DNA from: Eubacterium sp.
Lineage (GTDB): Bacteria; Bacillota; Clostridia; Oscillospirales; Acutalibacteraceae
Assembly (NCBI GenBank): GCA_017445905.1
Contig: JAFSRX010000009.1
Span: 62,001-126,000, forward strand
Reading direction: 5' to 3'
Length of the DNA: 64,000 nucleotides
The notes under the pieces were generated by a model. The model worked only from the letters and a program-made list of their open reading frames with translations. It was not told the DNA's origin and searched no databases. The position numbers and the translations under genes are program-made. Numbering within the stretch: the stretch's first letter is position 1; each line of letters opens with the position of its first letter. Of the stretch, positions 52,187-62,337 are shown piece after piece.

Positions 52187-53608
52187 TTATGCGTTATAAA
52201 ATAATGATATTCCTTCTTTTCTATTTAAAACATTTTCAAAGTTATTGATATATTCATAAGGATATTTATAGTTATATATTCTCTCGATATGATTATCGCT
52301 GAGTCTTTTTAGTTTTGTAACGGCGCCTGCGCCCGCTGCGAAAACGCTGTGGGTTTCATCCATCATAAATATATTATAAAGACACTCAAAACCCTGTTTT
52401 GCATAGCCTGTGTTTTCAAGATTTCCGAGGGAGCGGCTCTGACGGTACATATAGTATGGATTATAGCCGTTTTTCGTGAGCATTTCATACGAAAAATCAA
52501 TCATATCTTTTGTTTCGTTTTTTCTTGAAATATCGAAATACTCATTTTCGGTTACAAGAAACGCTCCGCTTTTTAGCGAAAGATTATGCACAGTTATGCT
52601 TGCGCATTCAAGATTAATAGCAGTTTCAACACTGTTTTTAAATGATGAAAGATTATCTCCGCTAAGTCCTGCGATTAAATCGGTATTGATATTCTTAAAT
52701 CCAAGTTTTTTTGCAAGCTCAAAAGCATCTAAGGTCTGCTTGACGCTGTGTTTTCTTCCGACTGCTTTTAAAACATCATCATTAAAGCTCTGGGCGTTAA
52801 TGCTAATTCTGTCAACATTATGTTTCAGCAATGTGCTGAGCTTTTCTTCGGTTATAGTATCTGGTCTGCCCGCTTCAACAGTAAGCTCTCTTAAAGTTGA
52901 TAAATCAAAGTTGTTTTCAAGTGCTGATAATACTGTATCAAGCTGAGTGGCTGAAAGCGTTGTCGGAGTTCCTCCGCCGAAATATATTGTTTCAAGATTG
53001 AGGCTCAGATTATTCGCAATTCTTCCGATTTCTTCAAGCTCTTTGCAAAGCAGATGAACATATGGCTCAATTAAGTCTTTTGCATTTTCAATACTATGGG
53101 ATACAAACGAACAATATGAGCACCTCGAAGGGCAGAAAGGAATTGAAATATAAAGAGAAAATGAGTTGTTTTTTGAAAGAGAAATAATCTCATTTTCTTT
53201 TTTCATAACCTCAAGAGCAAGAGCAATTTTCTTTTCATCTGCTAAATCTGCTTTGAACAGCTCTTTTGCTTTTTCTTCTCCGAACTTTTCACTTCTCGCG
53301 TGCATAAGTCTTGCAGGGCGAACACCGTAGAGTATTCCCCAAGGCGGTCTGAAAGAAGTCAGCTCGCTCAATGCCTCATAAAGCAAAACGGATATGCAGT
53401 GCTGCGTATCCTCGTTTTGTTTTTTTATTCTGTTTTTGCTAAGTCTCTTATCTCCCAGTTTAATATCTGCAAAAGCAGTATTGTTTTCAAGCCTTGTTTC
53501 AACAATTATATCATCTTCCTCATCTTCGAGCTTTGCAAGGGGAAAGAAAGTTAAGGCAATTTTCTCGGTCTGATAAGAAAATTCGTGGTTAATGTTTTTT
53601 AAAATCAT
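52187..53608 (-). CDS. hemZ: Radical SAM coproporphyrinogen III dehydrogenase-like HemZ
   Basis: 473 residues. Radical SAM CxxxCxxC in SIPFCPSRCSYCSFVSHS, ETIYFGGGTPTTLSATQL, RISINAQSFNDDVLKAVGRK and TDLIAGLSGDNLSSF. The extra ~130-residue N-terminal domain with PPWGILYGVRPARLMH is typical of HemZ rather than HemN/HemW. Family named for oxygen-independent haem synthesis, but no other haem genes are here. It overlaps the MBL gene by 4 bp. Confidence 0.93.
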   Translation of the reverse strand: MILKNINHEFSYQTEKIALTFFPLAKLEDEEDDIIVETRLENNTAFADIKLGDKRLSKNRIKKQNEDTQHCISVLLYEALSELTSFRPPWGILYGVRPARLMHARSEKFGEEKAKELFKADLADEKKIALALEVMKKENEIISLSKNNSFSLYISIPFCPSRCSYCSFVSHSIENAKDLIEPYVHLLCKELEEIGRIANNLSLNLETIYFGGGTPTTLSATQLDTVLSALENNFDLSTLRELTVEAGRPDTITEEKLSTLLKHNVDRISINAQSFNDDVLKAVGRKHSVKQTLDAFELAKKLGFKNINTDLIAGLSGDNLSSFKNSVETAINLECASITVHNLSLKSGAFLVTENEYFDISRKNETKDMIDFSYEMLTKNGYNPYYMYRQSRSLGNLENTGYAKQGFECLYNIFMMDETHSVFAAGAGAVTKLKRLSDNHIERIYNYKYPYEYINNFENVLNRKEGISLFYNA

Positions 53609-54222
53609 AGAAGTTTCATATATGGATTGTTTTTGCGTTCATAATCAAGTGTTGAGGTTTCGTCGTGACCCGTCATAACTTTATAATCACCGTTAAGTTT
53701 TTTTAGCCTTTTCAGTGAACTGAGCATTTCTTTTTCTGAGCCTCCCGGAAAATCAGTTCTGCCAAAGGAGCAATAAAAGAGCGTATCACCCGAAAAGAGG
53801 TAATCCTCCGCAATAAAACAAACGCTTCCCTTTGTATGCCCCGGGGTTGAAATAACCTTAATCTCGGTTTCACCAAGATTGATTATATCGCCGTCTTTAA
53901 TAATTATGTCGGCGCTTACATCATTCTGGGGCTCATTAAAGAAAAGAGCAAGAGAAAGTCTTGCTGAACTAAGCATACCCTCGTCCTCAGATGATATTGC
54001 CACTTTACAGGAATACTTTTCCTTAACCTCTTTAGTTCCGATTATATGGTCAAAATGCCCGTGGGTTAAAAGAATATATTCAAGTTTCGTGTCGCCTATT
54101 AAATCAATCATTTTCTGATTGAATTCAGTACAGTCAACAAGAGCTGATTTATTAGTTTTTTCATCGATAATAAGATAACAGTTGTTATTCATATTGCCGA
54201 ATACTGAATGTTTTACTATCAT
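53605..54222 (-). CDS. MBL-fold metallo-hydrolase (glyoxalase II-like)
   Basis: 205 residues. Zinc motif LLTHGHFDHIIGTKEV, further ligands in STPGHTKGSVCF, FSGDTLFYCSFGRTDFPGGS and MTGHDETSTLDYE. Family includes YcbL/GloB-like thioester hydrolases. Conserved beside hemZ, dtd and relA in clostridia. Confidence 0.92.
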   Translation of the reverse strand: MIVKHSVFGNMNNNCYLIIDEKTNKSALVDCTEFNQKMIDLIGDTKLEYILLTHGHFDHIIGTKEVKEKYSCKVAISSEDEGMLSSARLSLALFFNEPQNDVSADIIIKDGDIINLGETEIKVISTPGHTKGSVCFIAEDYLFSGDTLFYCSFGRTDFPGGSEKEMLSSLKRLKKLNGDYKVMTGHDETSTLDYERKNNPYMKLL

Positions 54223-54232
54223 AACTACCTAT

Positions 54233-54293
54233 TAATCGGGTGTGGGAGTCCCACCCTAAATTCGTAATTCGTAACTCGTAATTCGTAATTATC
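54233..54293 (-). repeat. 7-bp-period tandem array plus GC palindrome after dtd
   Basis: Minus strand: AATTAC, GAATTAC, GAGTTAC, GAATTAC, GAATTTA, then palindrome GGGTGGGACTCCCACACC and CGATT. Same composite as 8703-8763 and 21657-21711. Confidence 0.75.
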
Positions 54294-54743
54294 CTATAAT
54301 TCTTGAGAATCAAGAATTATAGTCACAGGTCCGTCGTTTATCAAGGACACCTGCATATCTGCGCCGAACTCCCCGGTTTCAACCTTTTTAATTCCTGCTT
54401 CCTTAAGTCCCTGAATAAAATATTCATAAAGTGGGATTGCCTCACTCGGTGCGGCTGCACCAATGAAGGAAGGACGTCTTCCATGGGAACAGTCGGCTGC
54501 AAGAGTGAACTGTGAAATAACAAGCATTTCACCATCAACATCAAGGCAGGATAAATTCATTTTATCATTTTCATCCTCGAAAATTCTTAAATATGGAATT
54601 TTTTTGAGAAGTTTATCTGCATCAGCTTTTGTATCTCCTTCAATAACTCCAAGAAGAATCATAAAGCCTTTTTCAATTTCTCCAACGGTTTTTGAGTCGA
54701 TATCGACTTTTGATTTACTTACTCTCTGAATAACTGCTTTCAT
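54294..54743 (-). CDS. dtd: D-aminoacyl-tRNA deacylase
   Basis: 149 residues from ATG 54743 (GGAGG just upstream): [60 protein letters not shown] (the SQFTL motif) and [17 protein letters not shown] (the GP cis-proline motif). Removes D-amino acids from tRNA. The reading frame from 54791 extends into repeat DNA. Confidence 0.97.
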   Translation of the reverse strand: MKAVIQRVSKSKVDIDSKTVGEIEKGFMILLGVIEGDTKADADKLLKKIPYLRIFEDENDKMNLSCLDVDGEMLVISQFTLAADCSHGRRPSFIGAAAPSEAIPLYEYFIQGLKEAGIKKVETGEFGADMQVSLINDGPVTIILDSQEL

Positions 54744-54769
54744 ATTTCCTCCAGATAGTTGCGAGTTTC

Positions 54770-54840
54770 GTTCAAACATTCTGCGGACCACGGATCACGA
54801 GCCACGCACCACTCTTTAAGGAATCGGAGCGAAGCGACCC
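54770..54840 (-). repeat. 7-bp-period array after relA
   Basis: Minus strand: GTGGTGC, GTGGCTC, GTGATCC, GTGGTCC, GCAGAAT; before it a GGGTCGCTTCGCTCC hairpin whose GAGCGAAG core is shared with 21153-21180 and 31550-31576. No gene. Confidence 0.6.
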
Positions 54841-54853
54841 ACAATCGAAATTT

Positions 54854-57058
54854 TTATAGTTCAGAGCGTTCTATAAGATATACGCCCTTAATCTTATTTA
54901 GCAGCTTAATAACTGCTTCAAGATGTTCTTTTCCATTGACGGCAATAGTTAAATTAGTTACGCAGTTACCATCGTTAATCGGTCTTGCGCTGATTGCGTG
55001 AATTTTGATATGCGCGCCCGCAAGTGCAGTTGTTATATCAAGCAAAACGCCGTCTCGGTTGATTGCATAGATATTAATTGTTGACCGAGCTTCTATCTGA
55101 ATATCACCGTTCCAGCTTGCGTTAACCCAGCGTTCAGGCTCGGGAGAATTTGCAATATCAACGGGAACATTCTTACATTCTCTTCTGTGAATAGTAATAC
55201 CGTGACCCCTGGTTATAAATCCGATAATATTCTCTCCCGGAAGCGGGTTACAGCATTTGCCCATATTTATCGGTGAGTTATCAAAGCCTTCAACAATAAT
55301 TCCGTTACTGCCTTTTGATGAAGGTTTATTAATTTTTTCAATAGTTTCAGTTATGTTCTGAACTTCTTCCTTGGGTTTCCAGTTTCGGTTATATTCGTCT
55401 TTGATACCGGGAATAAGACGGCCCAGCTGAATTCCGCCATAGCCTATTGCAGCATAAAAATCCTCCGCTGTTGTAAGATGTGAGCGCTCGGCGAGTTTCA
55501 AGATGAATTTTTCATAGTTTTCATCATCCAGCCTTATATAGTTTCTCTTGAATTCTCTTTCAAGCTCCGCCCTGCCCTGAACAATATTTTCATCTCTTTT
55601 CTCATGTTTGAACCAGGCACGGATTTTTGAACGGGCGCCACCCGTTTTAACAAAGTTCAGCCAGTCTCTTGACGGCCCTTTATCCGGCGCCTTTGAGGTT
55701 ATTATTTCAACAACCTGACCGGTTTTAACAACCGTATCGAGCGGAACAATTTTTCCGTCTATCTTTGCGCCAACGGTTTTATTTCCGACTGCAGAGTGAA
55801 TAGCATAGGCAAAGTCGATAACTGTTGAACCTCTCGGAAGGCTTTTAACATCTCCCTTAGGAGTTAAAACATATATCTCATCCATCGAAAGGTCGCCTTT
55901 AATGGTTGAAATAAGCTCTGCTGCACTATCGGCGTTATCATTTTCGATAACGTTATTAATCCACTGTAGCTGAGCATCAAGGCTATCTTTTCCACTCTTT
56001 CCGAGCTTATACTTCCAGTGAGCTGCGATACCGTATTCAGCAGTTCTGTGCATTTCCCAAGTTCTTATCTGAACTTCAAAAGGAATACCTTTTTTAGATA
56101 AAACAGTTGTATGAAGCGACTGATATAAATTCGGCTTTGGCATTGAAATATAATCCTTAAACCTGCCGGGAAGCGGAGTAAACATATCGTGGATTATTCC
56201 AAGCGCATTATAGCAATCCCTTGTATCATCAACAATAATTCTTATTGCATAAATATCGTATATTTCATCAAAGCTTCTGCCTTTGATATAGACCTTTCTG
56301 AAAATACCATGAACCGATTTAACTCTTGAGGTTATTTTTACATTCTTCATTATAGGGCTCAGCTTATCGCTTATCTGCTGCTTTATTTCAGTCAGAAATT
56401 CAACGCCGTCCTCGGTTTTCATTGAAAGCGAGTTTTCAATCTCCTCATAAGCAATGGGATCAAGATAGCGAATAGCAAGGTCCTCAAGCTCTTCTTTAAA
56501 CTGACGGATACCAAGCCTGTGAGCTATCGGAGCATATATCTCAAGAGTTTCAAGAGATTTTTCCCTCTGCTTATATTTCGGCATATGCTCAAGAGTTCGC
56601 ATATTATGAAGTCTGTCGGCAAGCTTTATAATAATAACCCTGACGTCCTGATTCATTGCGATAAACATTTTTCTTATATTTTCAGCCTGAACCTCTTCCT
56701 TAGTTGAAAGCGGAATCTGACCGAGTTTTGTTACTCCATCTACAAGAAGCGAAACATCGCTTCCAAAGTTTTTTCCGATATAATCAAGGTTATACTCAGT
56801 ATCTTCAACAACGTCGTGAAGAAGCGCTGCAATAATACATTCGTTATCCATTCCCATTTCAAAAAGAATTTTTGCAACGGCAACAGGGTGCATTATATAA
56901 GGCTCGCCGCTTCTTCTGCGCTGGTCCTTGTGCGCTGCTCTGGCAAGCTCGTATGCTTTTTCTATTTTTTCATAGTCATATGAGGGATTTTCTTTAACCT
57001 TTTCAATTAGTTCATCAAAATGGTCGTTATAATCCTCATATTTGATTTCATTGCTCAA
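54854..57058 (-). CDS. relA: Bifunctional (p)ppGpp synthetase/hydrolase RelA/SpoT
   Basis: 734 residues, full Rel length. HD hydrolase with RRRSGEPYIMHPVAVAKILF and IAALLHDVVEDTEYNL; synthetase with GRFKDYISMPKPNLYQSLHT; TGS with VIDFAYAIHSAVGNKTVGAK; C-terminal ACT domain (INIYAINRDGVLLDITTALA). Both catalytic halves look intact, so it should make and break the alarmone. It overlaps recJ by 11 bp. Confidence 0.97.
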   Translation of the reverse strand: MSNEIKYEDYNDHFDELIEKVKENPSYDYEKIEKAYELARAAHKDQRRRSGEPYIMHPVAVAKILFEMGMDNECIIAALLHDVVEDTEYNLDYIGKNFGSDVSLLVDGVTKLGQIPLSTKEEVQAENIRKMFIAMNQDVRVIIIKLADRLHNMRTLEHMPKYKQREKSLETLEIYAPIAHRLGIRQFKEELEDLAIRYLDPIAYEEIENSLSMKTEDGVEFLTEIKQQISDKLSPIMKNVKITSRVKSVHGIFRKVYIKGRSFDEIYDIYAIRIIVDDTRDCYNALGIIHDMFTPLPGRFKDYISMPKPNLYQSLHTTVLSKKGIPFEVQIRTWEMHRTAEYGIAAHWKYKLGKSGKDSLDAQLQWINNVIENDNADSAAELISTIKGDLSMDEIYVLTPKGDVKSLPRGSTVIDFAYAIHSAVGNKTVGAKIDGKIVPLDTVVKTGQVVEIITSKAPDKGPSRDWLNFVKTGGARSKIRAWFKHEKRDENIVQGRAELEREFKRNYIRLDDENYEKFILKLAERSHLTTAEDFYAAIGYGGIQLGRLIPGIKDEYNRNWKPKEEVQNITETIEKINKPSSKGSNGIIVEGFDNSPINMGKCCNPLPGENIIGFITRGHGITIHRRECKNVPVDIANSPEPERWVNASWNGDIQIEARSTINIYAINRDGVLLDITTALAGAHIKIHAISARPINDGNCVTNLTIAVNGKEHLEAVIKLLNKIKGVYLIERSEL

Positions 57059-59078
57059 AACCGATTATCTCCTTCAAAGATTTAAGAATTTTGGTTTCTT
57101 CAAGATTAACTTTGTTTTTTATTTCATTTAGTTTGATTTTATCACCGAAAACAGATATCAGCCCCGTTTCCTTAAAGGCTTCAAGGGAAAATAGGAGCTG
57201 TCCGTAAGTCAGCTTATCCTGCATACGAAAATAAAGATTTTCAACTCCGTAATTATATCCGCCGTTCAGTGATAAAAAGCGATAAACATCTGCGCTGACA
57301 TTCCGCTTTGGATAAAGGCTTTTATCCGCTATTTTGCTTTGAATAAACAGTTCATATTTATTCTTTTCATCAAAATACCTTTCGTCATCAGAGGAACTAA
57401 GACGAATATCAGTTGCCTGAACAGAAAGAAAGTGTTTTCCATTAAAAAAATTATCAGTTATTCTGACTGCGAGATCAAGATAATCCCCGGTTGAATACGG
57501 AAATTCATCATATGGGGAAGAAAACTTAATAACTCTGAAAACTCTTCCTCTTTTTTCAAGTTCAAGCCTTATATGCTTTCCCTCGCTCATTGGCGAAACG
57601 CTTATGAGCTTCATTTTCTTAATACCGAAAACTGCCTGGGGATTTGATGCGCCATATGGTTCAAGGACGCTGAGATTTTTTAATAAATCAAGGCTTAAAT
57701 AAAACGGAGAGAGCATACAGTCAACAACAAGTTTTTGCGGCGGCATTATTTCATATTCTCTGAGTGCATATTCATTTATATGCTTTGTAAACAATTCGAT
57801 ATTTTCTTCTTTAAGCGTTACTCCTGCTGCAAGCGGATGTCCGCCAAACTGAATAATATCCTCCTGACAGGAATTTATTGCTTCAAATATATTAAATCCG
57901 TCTATTGACCTTGCCGAACCCCTTGCAGTTCCATTTTTATCAATTCCGATTATTATTGCAGGCTTTGAATACTTTTCAACTATATGGCTTGCAACAATTC
58001 CAACAACGCCCTGATGATATCCCTGACCCGCTATAACAATAACCCTGTTTGAAACAAGAAAAGGATTCTTTTCTATCTTATGAGATATATCATCAAGAAT
58101 GTTTTTTTCTTCTTCCTGACGGTTTGCGTTTTCAGATAGTAACTCATTGAATTTTTCAGAGCATTCTATATAATCATCACTTATTAAGAATTCAAGAGCT
58201 GCATTTGCGTGCGACATTCTGCCAACCGCATTGATTTTCGGACACAGCTGAAAAACAATATCATTTGCAGAATACTTCTTATCCTTATTAATATCTTTAA
58301 ACGCTTTAACGGCAGGAGACGGATTATTATTAATCTTTTTTAAGCCCTCCCGAACAAACACTCTGTTTTCATTAACAAGAGGAACAACGTCGCCGATAGT
58401 TCCAATCGCAACTAAATCAATATATTCATCAATAAGTTTATCGGAATTATTTCCTTCTAACGCACAAATAAGTTTAAATGCAACCCCTGCTCCGCAGTAT
58501 TCACGAAATTCGAGGTTATTGTCTTTTAAGTGGGGATTAACAACTGCCTCAGCTCTTGGAAGAATCTCAGAGGGCTGATGATGGTCTGTTATAACAAGCT
58601 TCATTCCGAGTGAGTATATGTGATCAGCTTCATCAAACGCGCTGATTCCGTTATCAACAGTAATAATGAGCGAGGTGTTTTTACGCTTAATCTCATCAAT
58701 GGCGTTATTATTAAGTCCGTAGCCCTCGCCTTCCCTACTCGGAATATAGTGAAAAACATCTGCTCCCTGTTTTCTTAAGTATTTGAGCATAATGGCTGTT
58801 GAGGTTACGCCGTCGCAGTCGTAATCGCCAAAAATACATATTCTTTCGTTATTCTTGAGGGAAGTATTGATTGTTTGGGCAGCCCTGTCCATATCTTTAA
58901 AATCAAACGGCGAAACAAGCTTAACACTTTCAGACACAAAATCCGAAAATGCAAGCTCTGAATCAACGCCCCTTGCAACGAGTAAATATGCAATAAATGG
59001 GTCGATATTAAATTTTTCGCTTAAATCATTTGCCAAAGACTTATCAGCCTCTCGCAAAACCCATTTTTTGTGAGCCAT
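57048..59078 (-). CDS. recJ: Single-stranded-DNA exonuclease RecJ
   Basis: 676 residues. DHH motifs: ICIFGDYDCDGVTSTAIMLK, ITVDNGISAFDEA, VITDHHQPSEILP, DLVAIGTIGDVVPL; DHHA1 part with VVGIVASHIVEKYSKPAIII and QFGGHPLAAGVTL. 5' to 3' nuclease in repair. The extended C-terminal region (about 560-676) is typical of Firmicutes. It starts one base inside the hisE stop. Confidence 0.96.
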   Translation of the reverse strand: MAHKKWVLREADKSLANDLSEKFNIDPFIAYLLVARGVDSELAFSDFVSESVKLVSPFDFKDMDRAAQTINTSLKNNERICIFGDYDCDGVTSTAIMLKYLRKQGADVFHYIPSREGEGYGLNNNAIDEIKRKNTSLIITVDNGISAFDEADHIYSLGMKLVITDHHQPSEILPRAEAVVNPHLKDNNLEFREYCGAGVAFKLICALEGNNSDKLIDEYIDLVAIGTIGDVVPLVNENRVFVREGLKKINNNPSPAVKAFKDINKDKKYSANDIVFQLCPKINAVGRMSHANAALEFLISDDYIECSEKFNELLSENANRQEEEKNILDDISHKIEKNPFLVSNRVIVIAGQGYHQGVVGIVASHIVEKYSKPAIIIGIDKNGTARGSARSIDGFNIFEAINSCQEDIIQFGGHPLAAGVTLKEENIELFTKHINEYALREYEIMPPQKLVVDCMLSPFYLSLDLLKNLSVLEPYGASNPQAVFGIKKMKLISVSPMSEGKHIRLELEKRGRVFRVIKFSSPYDEFPYSTGDYLDLAVRITDNFFNGKHFLSVQATDIRLSSSDDERYFDEKNKYELFIQSKIADKSLYPKRNVSADVYRFLSLNGGYNYGVENLYFRMQDKLTYGQLLFSLEAFKETGLISVFGDKIKLNEIKNKVNLEETKILKSLKEIIGFEQ

Positions 59079-59401
59079 TATGAATTCTTATCTACCTTGT
59101 GAAATATTTTTAGATTGCCCGCTTTCTGAGCTCTTTTATGAAGTTCCTTTTCAATATCCTCAACGGAAATATCCTGATATGCCATTAATACAAGAGTGTG
59201 ATAAAGCAAATCACAGATTTCGCCGACGGTATCTTCATTTTTTCCATTTTTCGCAGCAATAATCACTTCTGAGGATTCCTCGCCGATTTTTTTGAGTATC
59301 TTATCTATTCCCTGTTCAAAAAGATAGCTTGTATATGAGCCTTCGGCTTTAGCTTCCCTTCTTTCAAGAATAGTTTCATAGTCATTTCTTATGTAGTCCA
59401 T
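59078..59401 (-). CDS. hisE: Phosphoribosyl-ATP pyrophosphatase HisE
   Basis: 107 residues. GSYTSYLFEQGIDKILKKIG, EESSEVIIAAKNGKNEDTVG EICDLLYHTLVLMA form the MazG-like helical core with EE..E and E..D metal ligands. Second step of histidine synthesis. It is separate from hisI rather than fused. Its stop overlaps the recJ start. Confidence 0.95.
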   Translation of the reverse strand: MDYIRNDYETILERREAKAEGSYTSYLFEQGIDKILKKIGEESSEVIIAAKNGKNEDTVGEICDLLYHTLVLMAYQDISVEDIEKELHKRAQKAGNLKIFHKVDKNS

Positions 59402-59411
59402 ATATTCTTCC

Positions 59412-59744
59412 TCAGTTCTGTTTGTTAAACTCTATATTATTGAAAAAGCAAGAGTGATTGCCCGTATGACAGGCTGCTCCTGTCTGAATAACTTCTATAA
59501 GCAAAGTATCATCATCGCAGTCGCCCTTAATTGAAACAATTTTCTGAAAATGTCCCGAGGTTGCTCCCTTGTTCCAAAGTTCCTGACGTGAGCGTGAAAA
59601 AAACCAGGTGTAGCCCGTTTCAAGAGTTTTAGTAAGCGATTCTTCGTTCATATATGCGAGCATTAAAACCTCATTTGTTCCCTTTTCCTGAATTATTGCA
59701 GGAATCAAATCACTCTTTTTAAAATATTTTTTTACATCAATCAT
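59412..59744 (-). CDS. hisI: Phosphoribosyl-AMP cyclohydrolase HisI
   Basis: 110 residues from ATG 59744 inside the hisA end; GTG 59750 is an alternative. [47 protein letters not shown] and [15 protein letters not shown] carry the zinc cysteines. Third step of the pathway. Confidence 0.96.
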   Translation of the reverse strand: MIDVKKYFKKSDLIPAIIQEKGTNEVLMLAYMNEESLTKTLETGYTWFFSRSRQELWNKGATSGHFQKIVSIKGDCDDDTLLIEVIQTGAACHTGNHSCFFNNIEFNKQN

Positions 59745-60453
59745 TGGCACACCTCAGAGCTTCTTTCAGATCAAGAGTTTTTTTATAGATTGATTTTCCA
59801 CAGATTGCACCGTAAAGACCGTTTTCTTTAAGCGAAATGATATCCTCAATAGTAGCAACTCCGCCCGACGCGGTTATGTTACAGGATACCGCCTCGTTAA
59901 GCTCAGTTAACTGCTTAATGTTTGGTCCCGCAAGAGTTCCGTCCTTTGAAATATCGGTATAGATAATTGTTTCAACGCCGATTTGCTCCATTTTCTTTGC
60001 AAGGTCAACAAAATAGATTTCACTTTTTTCAGTCCATCCCTCCGTTGCTGCAAAGCCGTCTTTTGCATCAATACCAACAGCAATTAAATCTCCGAAACTA
60101 TTAACAGCATCTTCAACCAATTTCGGATTTTTAAGCGCAACCGAGCCGAGAATTATTCGGCTTATTCCGTTTTCAGCATAAAACTCTATATCTTCAATAG
60201 TTCTTATTCCGCCGCCGAGTTCAACTTTTAAATTGGTCTTTTTTGCAACCTCCGTAAAAACCTCGTGATTAACGCGTTTTTTTTGAAGAGAACCGTCAAG
60301 ATCAACCATATGAACCCACTTAGCGCCCGTTTCTTCAAAACTCTTAGCGGTTTCAAGTGCATTTTCGGCAACCTGTTCAGTTGTTTTAAAATCGCCCTTA
60401 AAAAGACGAACAGGCTTACCGTCAATAATATCAATTGCAGGAAAAATAATCAT
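59737..60453 (-). CDS. hisA: ProFAR isomerase HisA
   Basis: 238 residues, TIM barrel: [20 protein letters not shown] with the first catalytic Asp, [35 protein letters not shown] with the second Asp, and [13 protein letters not shown]. Starts one base inside the hisB stop and overlaps hisI. Confidence 0.96.
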   Translation of the reverse strand: MIIFPAIDIIDGKPVRLFKGDFKTTEQVAENALETAKSFEETGAKWVHMVDLDGSLQKKRVNHEVFTEVAKKTNLKVELGGGIRTIEDIEFYAENGISRIILGSVALKNPKLVEDAVNSFGDLIAVGIDAKDGFAATEGWTEKSEIYFVDLAKKMEQIGVETIIYTDISKDGTLAGPNIKQLTELNEAVSCNITASGGVATIEDIISLKENGLYGAICGKSIYKKTLDLKEALRCAND

Positions 60454-61031
60454 TAAAGAACTCCTTTGGTTGAAAGTGTTGAGCCGTCAGCATTAGGAGT
60501 AACGGCAATTTTCAGTGCGTGAGCTACTGCTTTGAATATCGCTTCAATCTGGTGGTGAGCATTATTTCCGTAAGGAACATTAATATGAAGTGTTATGCCC
60601 GCATTCATTGCAAAAGCTCTCCAGAATTCTTCGCATACCGCTGTTTCAAAATCACCGCATATTTCCTGAGCCAGTTTTGCATTGAAGACAAGGAACGGTC
60701 TGTTTGATAAATCAAGAGAAACATTTGCAAGGCTTTCATCCATAGGAATACTGAAAGAGCCATAGCGCTCAATTCCCGAAAAATCGCCGATTGCCTTTTT
60801 AAAAGCTGTTCCAAGAACTATTCCCGTATCCTCAGCAGTATGGTGGTTATCAACCTCAAGATCGCCTTTTACATCAAGTTTTAATCCAAAACCTGCGTGA
60901 TGAGCAAAAGCAATAATCATATGGTCAAAAAAGCCTATTCCTGTTTTAACATCAATTTCTCCGCCATCAAGACAGATGCTGCATTTTATCTGGGTTTCTT
61001 TAGTGTTTCTTTCTATTTTTGCGTCTCTCAT
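60453..61031 (-). CDS. hisB: Imidazoleglycerol-phosphate dehydratase HisB
   Basis: 192 residues: GIGFFDHMIIAFAHHAGFGL, DNHHTAEDTGIVLGTAFKKA and GNNAHHQIEAIFKAVAHALK contain the histidines and glutamates binding two manganese ions. Monofunctional form, without the phosphatase domain of enterobacteria. Confidence 0.97.
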   Translation of the reverse strand: MRDAKIERNTKETQIKCSICLDGGEIDVKTGIGFFDHMIIAFAHHAGFGLKLDVKGDLEVDNHHTAEDTGIVLGTAFKKAIGDFSGIERYGSFSIPMDESLANVSLDLSNRPFLVFNAKLAQEICGDFETAVCEEFWRAFAMNAGITLHINVPYGNNAHHQIEAIFKAVAHALKIAVTPNADGSTLSTKGVL

Positions 61032-61043
61032 ATTTTCACTTCC

Positions 61044-62327
61044 TTATTCAAATCGAACTTTAATCGAATTTGCGTGAGCAGAAAGTCCTTCAGTCTGAGC
61101 AAGTTTTATTATATCATCCTTTGCATTTCTTAGTTTACTGCAGGTATAGTAAATAAAGGACGATTTCTTGATAAAGCTATCTACTGAAAGAGGTGAGAAA
61201 AATCTTGCCGTTCCCGATGTTGGAAGAACATGGTTTGGACCTGCATAGTAATCACCGAGCGGCTCAGGAGACCAGTTTCCGAGGAAAACAGAGCCTGCAT
61301 TATCAATTCTTCCGATATATTTAAGCGGTTCGGTTATGCAAAGTTCAAGATGCTCAGGAGCAAGCTCATTTGCAAATTTTATTGCCTGTTCTATATCCTC
61401 ACAAACAATTATTTCACCGTAGTTATCAAGTGATTCCCTGATAATTTCGCGCCTTTCAAGGTTTTTAATCTGCTTATCAATTTCGTGGAGGGTTGATTTT
61501 GCAATATCATTTGAGGTTGTAAGAAGGATTGCGGAAGCCATCTTATCGTGTTCAGCCTGACTCATTAAATCCGCTGCAAGAAATGCAGGGTCGGCAGTTT
61601 TATCAGCAACAATAAGGATTTCACTCGGTCCTGCAACCATATCAATATCAACAATTCCGTAAAGCAATCTTTTAGCAGTTGCAACGAAGATATTTCCGGG
61701 ACCGACAATCTTATCAACCTTCGGCACTTTTTCTGTTCCGTATGCAAGAGCGGCAACAGCCTGTGCTCCTCCTATAAGAAACACTTTATCAACACCTGCA
61801 ATAGCAGCTGCAGCCATAATGCTCGGGTTTGGCATACCGTCCTTTCCCGGTGGCGTTACCATAATTATCTCTTTAACGCCTGCAATTTTTGCAGGAATTG
61901 CATTCATAAGAACGGAAGAAGGATATGCGGCAGTTCCTCCGGGAACATAGATGCCCACTCTTTCAAGTCCTCTGACTCTCTGACCCATAATAATTCCGTT
62001 TTCCTGAGTTGTCATCCATGACTGCTGGAGCTGGCGTTTATGAAAATCAAAGATATTTCTTTTAGCGTTTTCAAGTGCGTTTTTGAAATCTTCATCAACC
62101 TGGTTGAGATATTCATTAAGCTCTTCTTTTTCAACAACAGTTTTTTTAGGAAGTCCGCCGTCAAAGCGAACTGTATATTCTCTTACAGCCTCGTCGCCGC
62201 CCTCTTTAACGCCTTTGATAATTGCAGATACTCTTTTAACAATTTTACTATCTGTTTCCTGATTTCTCTTTTTGAGATTATCAATGAGAGCATATTCAGT
62301 TTTTCCGTTAGCTTTTGTTATTTTCAT
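61044..62327 (-). CDS. hisD: Histidinol dehydrogenase HisD
   Basis: 427 residues. ERVGIYVPGGTAAYPSSVLM, VDKIVGPGNIFVATAKRLLY, DMVAGPSEILIVADKTADPA and LMSQAEHDKMASAILLT, and late GPNHVLPTSGTARFFSPLSV. Standard length; oxidises histidinol to histidine. Confidence 0.97.
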   Translation of the reverse strand: MKITKANGKTEYALIDNLKKRNQETDSKIVKRVSAIIKGVKEGGDEAVREYTVRFDGGLPKKTVVEKEELNEYLNQVDEDFKNALENAKRNIFDFHKRQLQQSWMTTQENGIIMGQRVRGLERVGIYVPGGTAAYPSSVLMNAIPAKIAGVKEIIMVTPPGKDGMPNPSIMAAAAIAGVDKVFLIGGAQAVAALAYGTEKVPKVDKIVGPGNIFVATAKRLLYGIVDIDMVAGPSEILIVADKTADPAFLAADLMSQAEHDKMASAILLTTSNDIAKSTLHEIDKQIKNLERREIIRESLDNYGEIIVCEDIEQAIKFANELAPEHLELCITEPLKYIGRIDNAGSVFLGNWSPEPLGDYYAGPNHVLPTSGTARFFSPLSVDSFIKKSSFIYYTCSKLRNAKDDIIKLAQTEGLSAHANSIKVRFE

Positions 62328-62337
62328 TTCATTACTC

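Noticed and set aside
8703..54840. Heptamer arrays as CRISPR
   Set aside because: Units are 7 bp, contiguous and degenerate, without spacers; no cas genes in the window.
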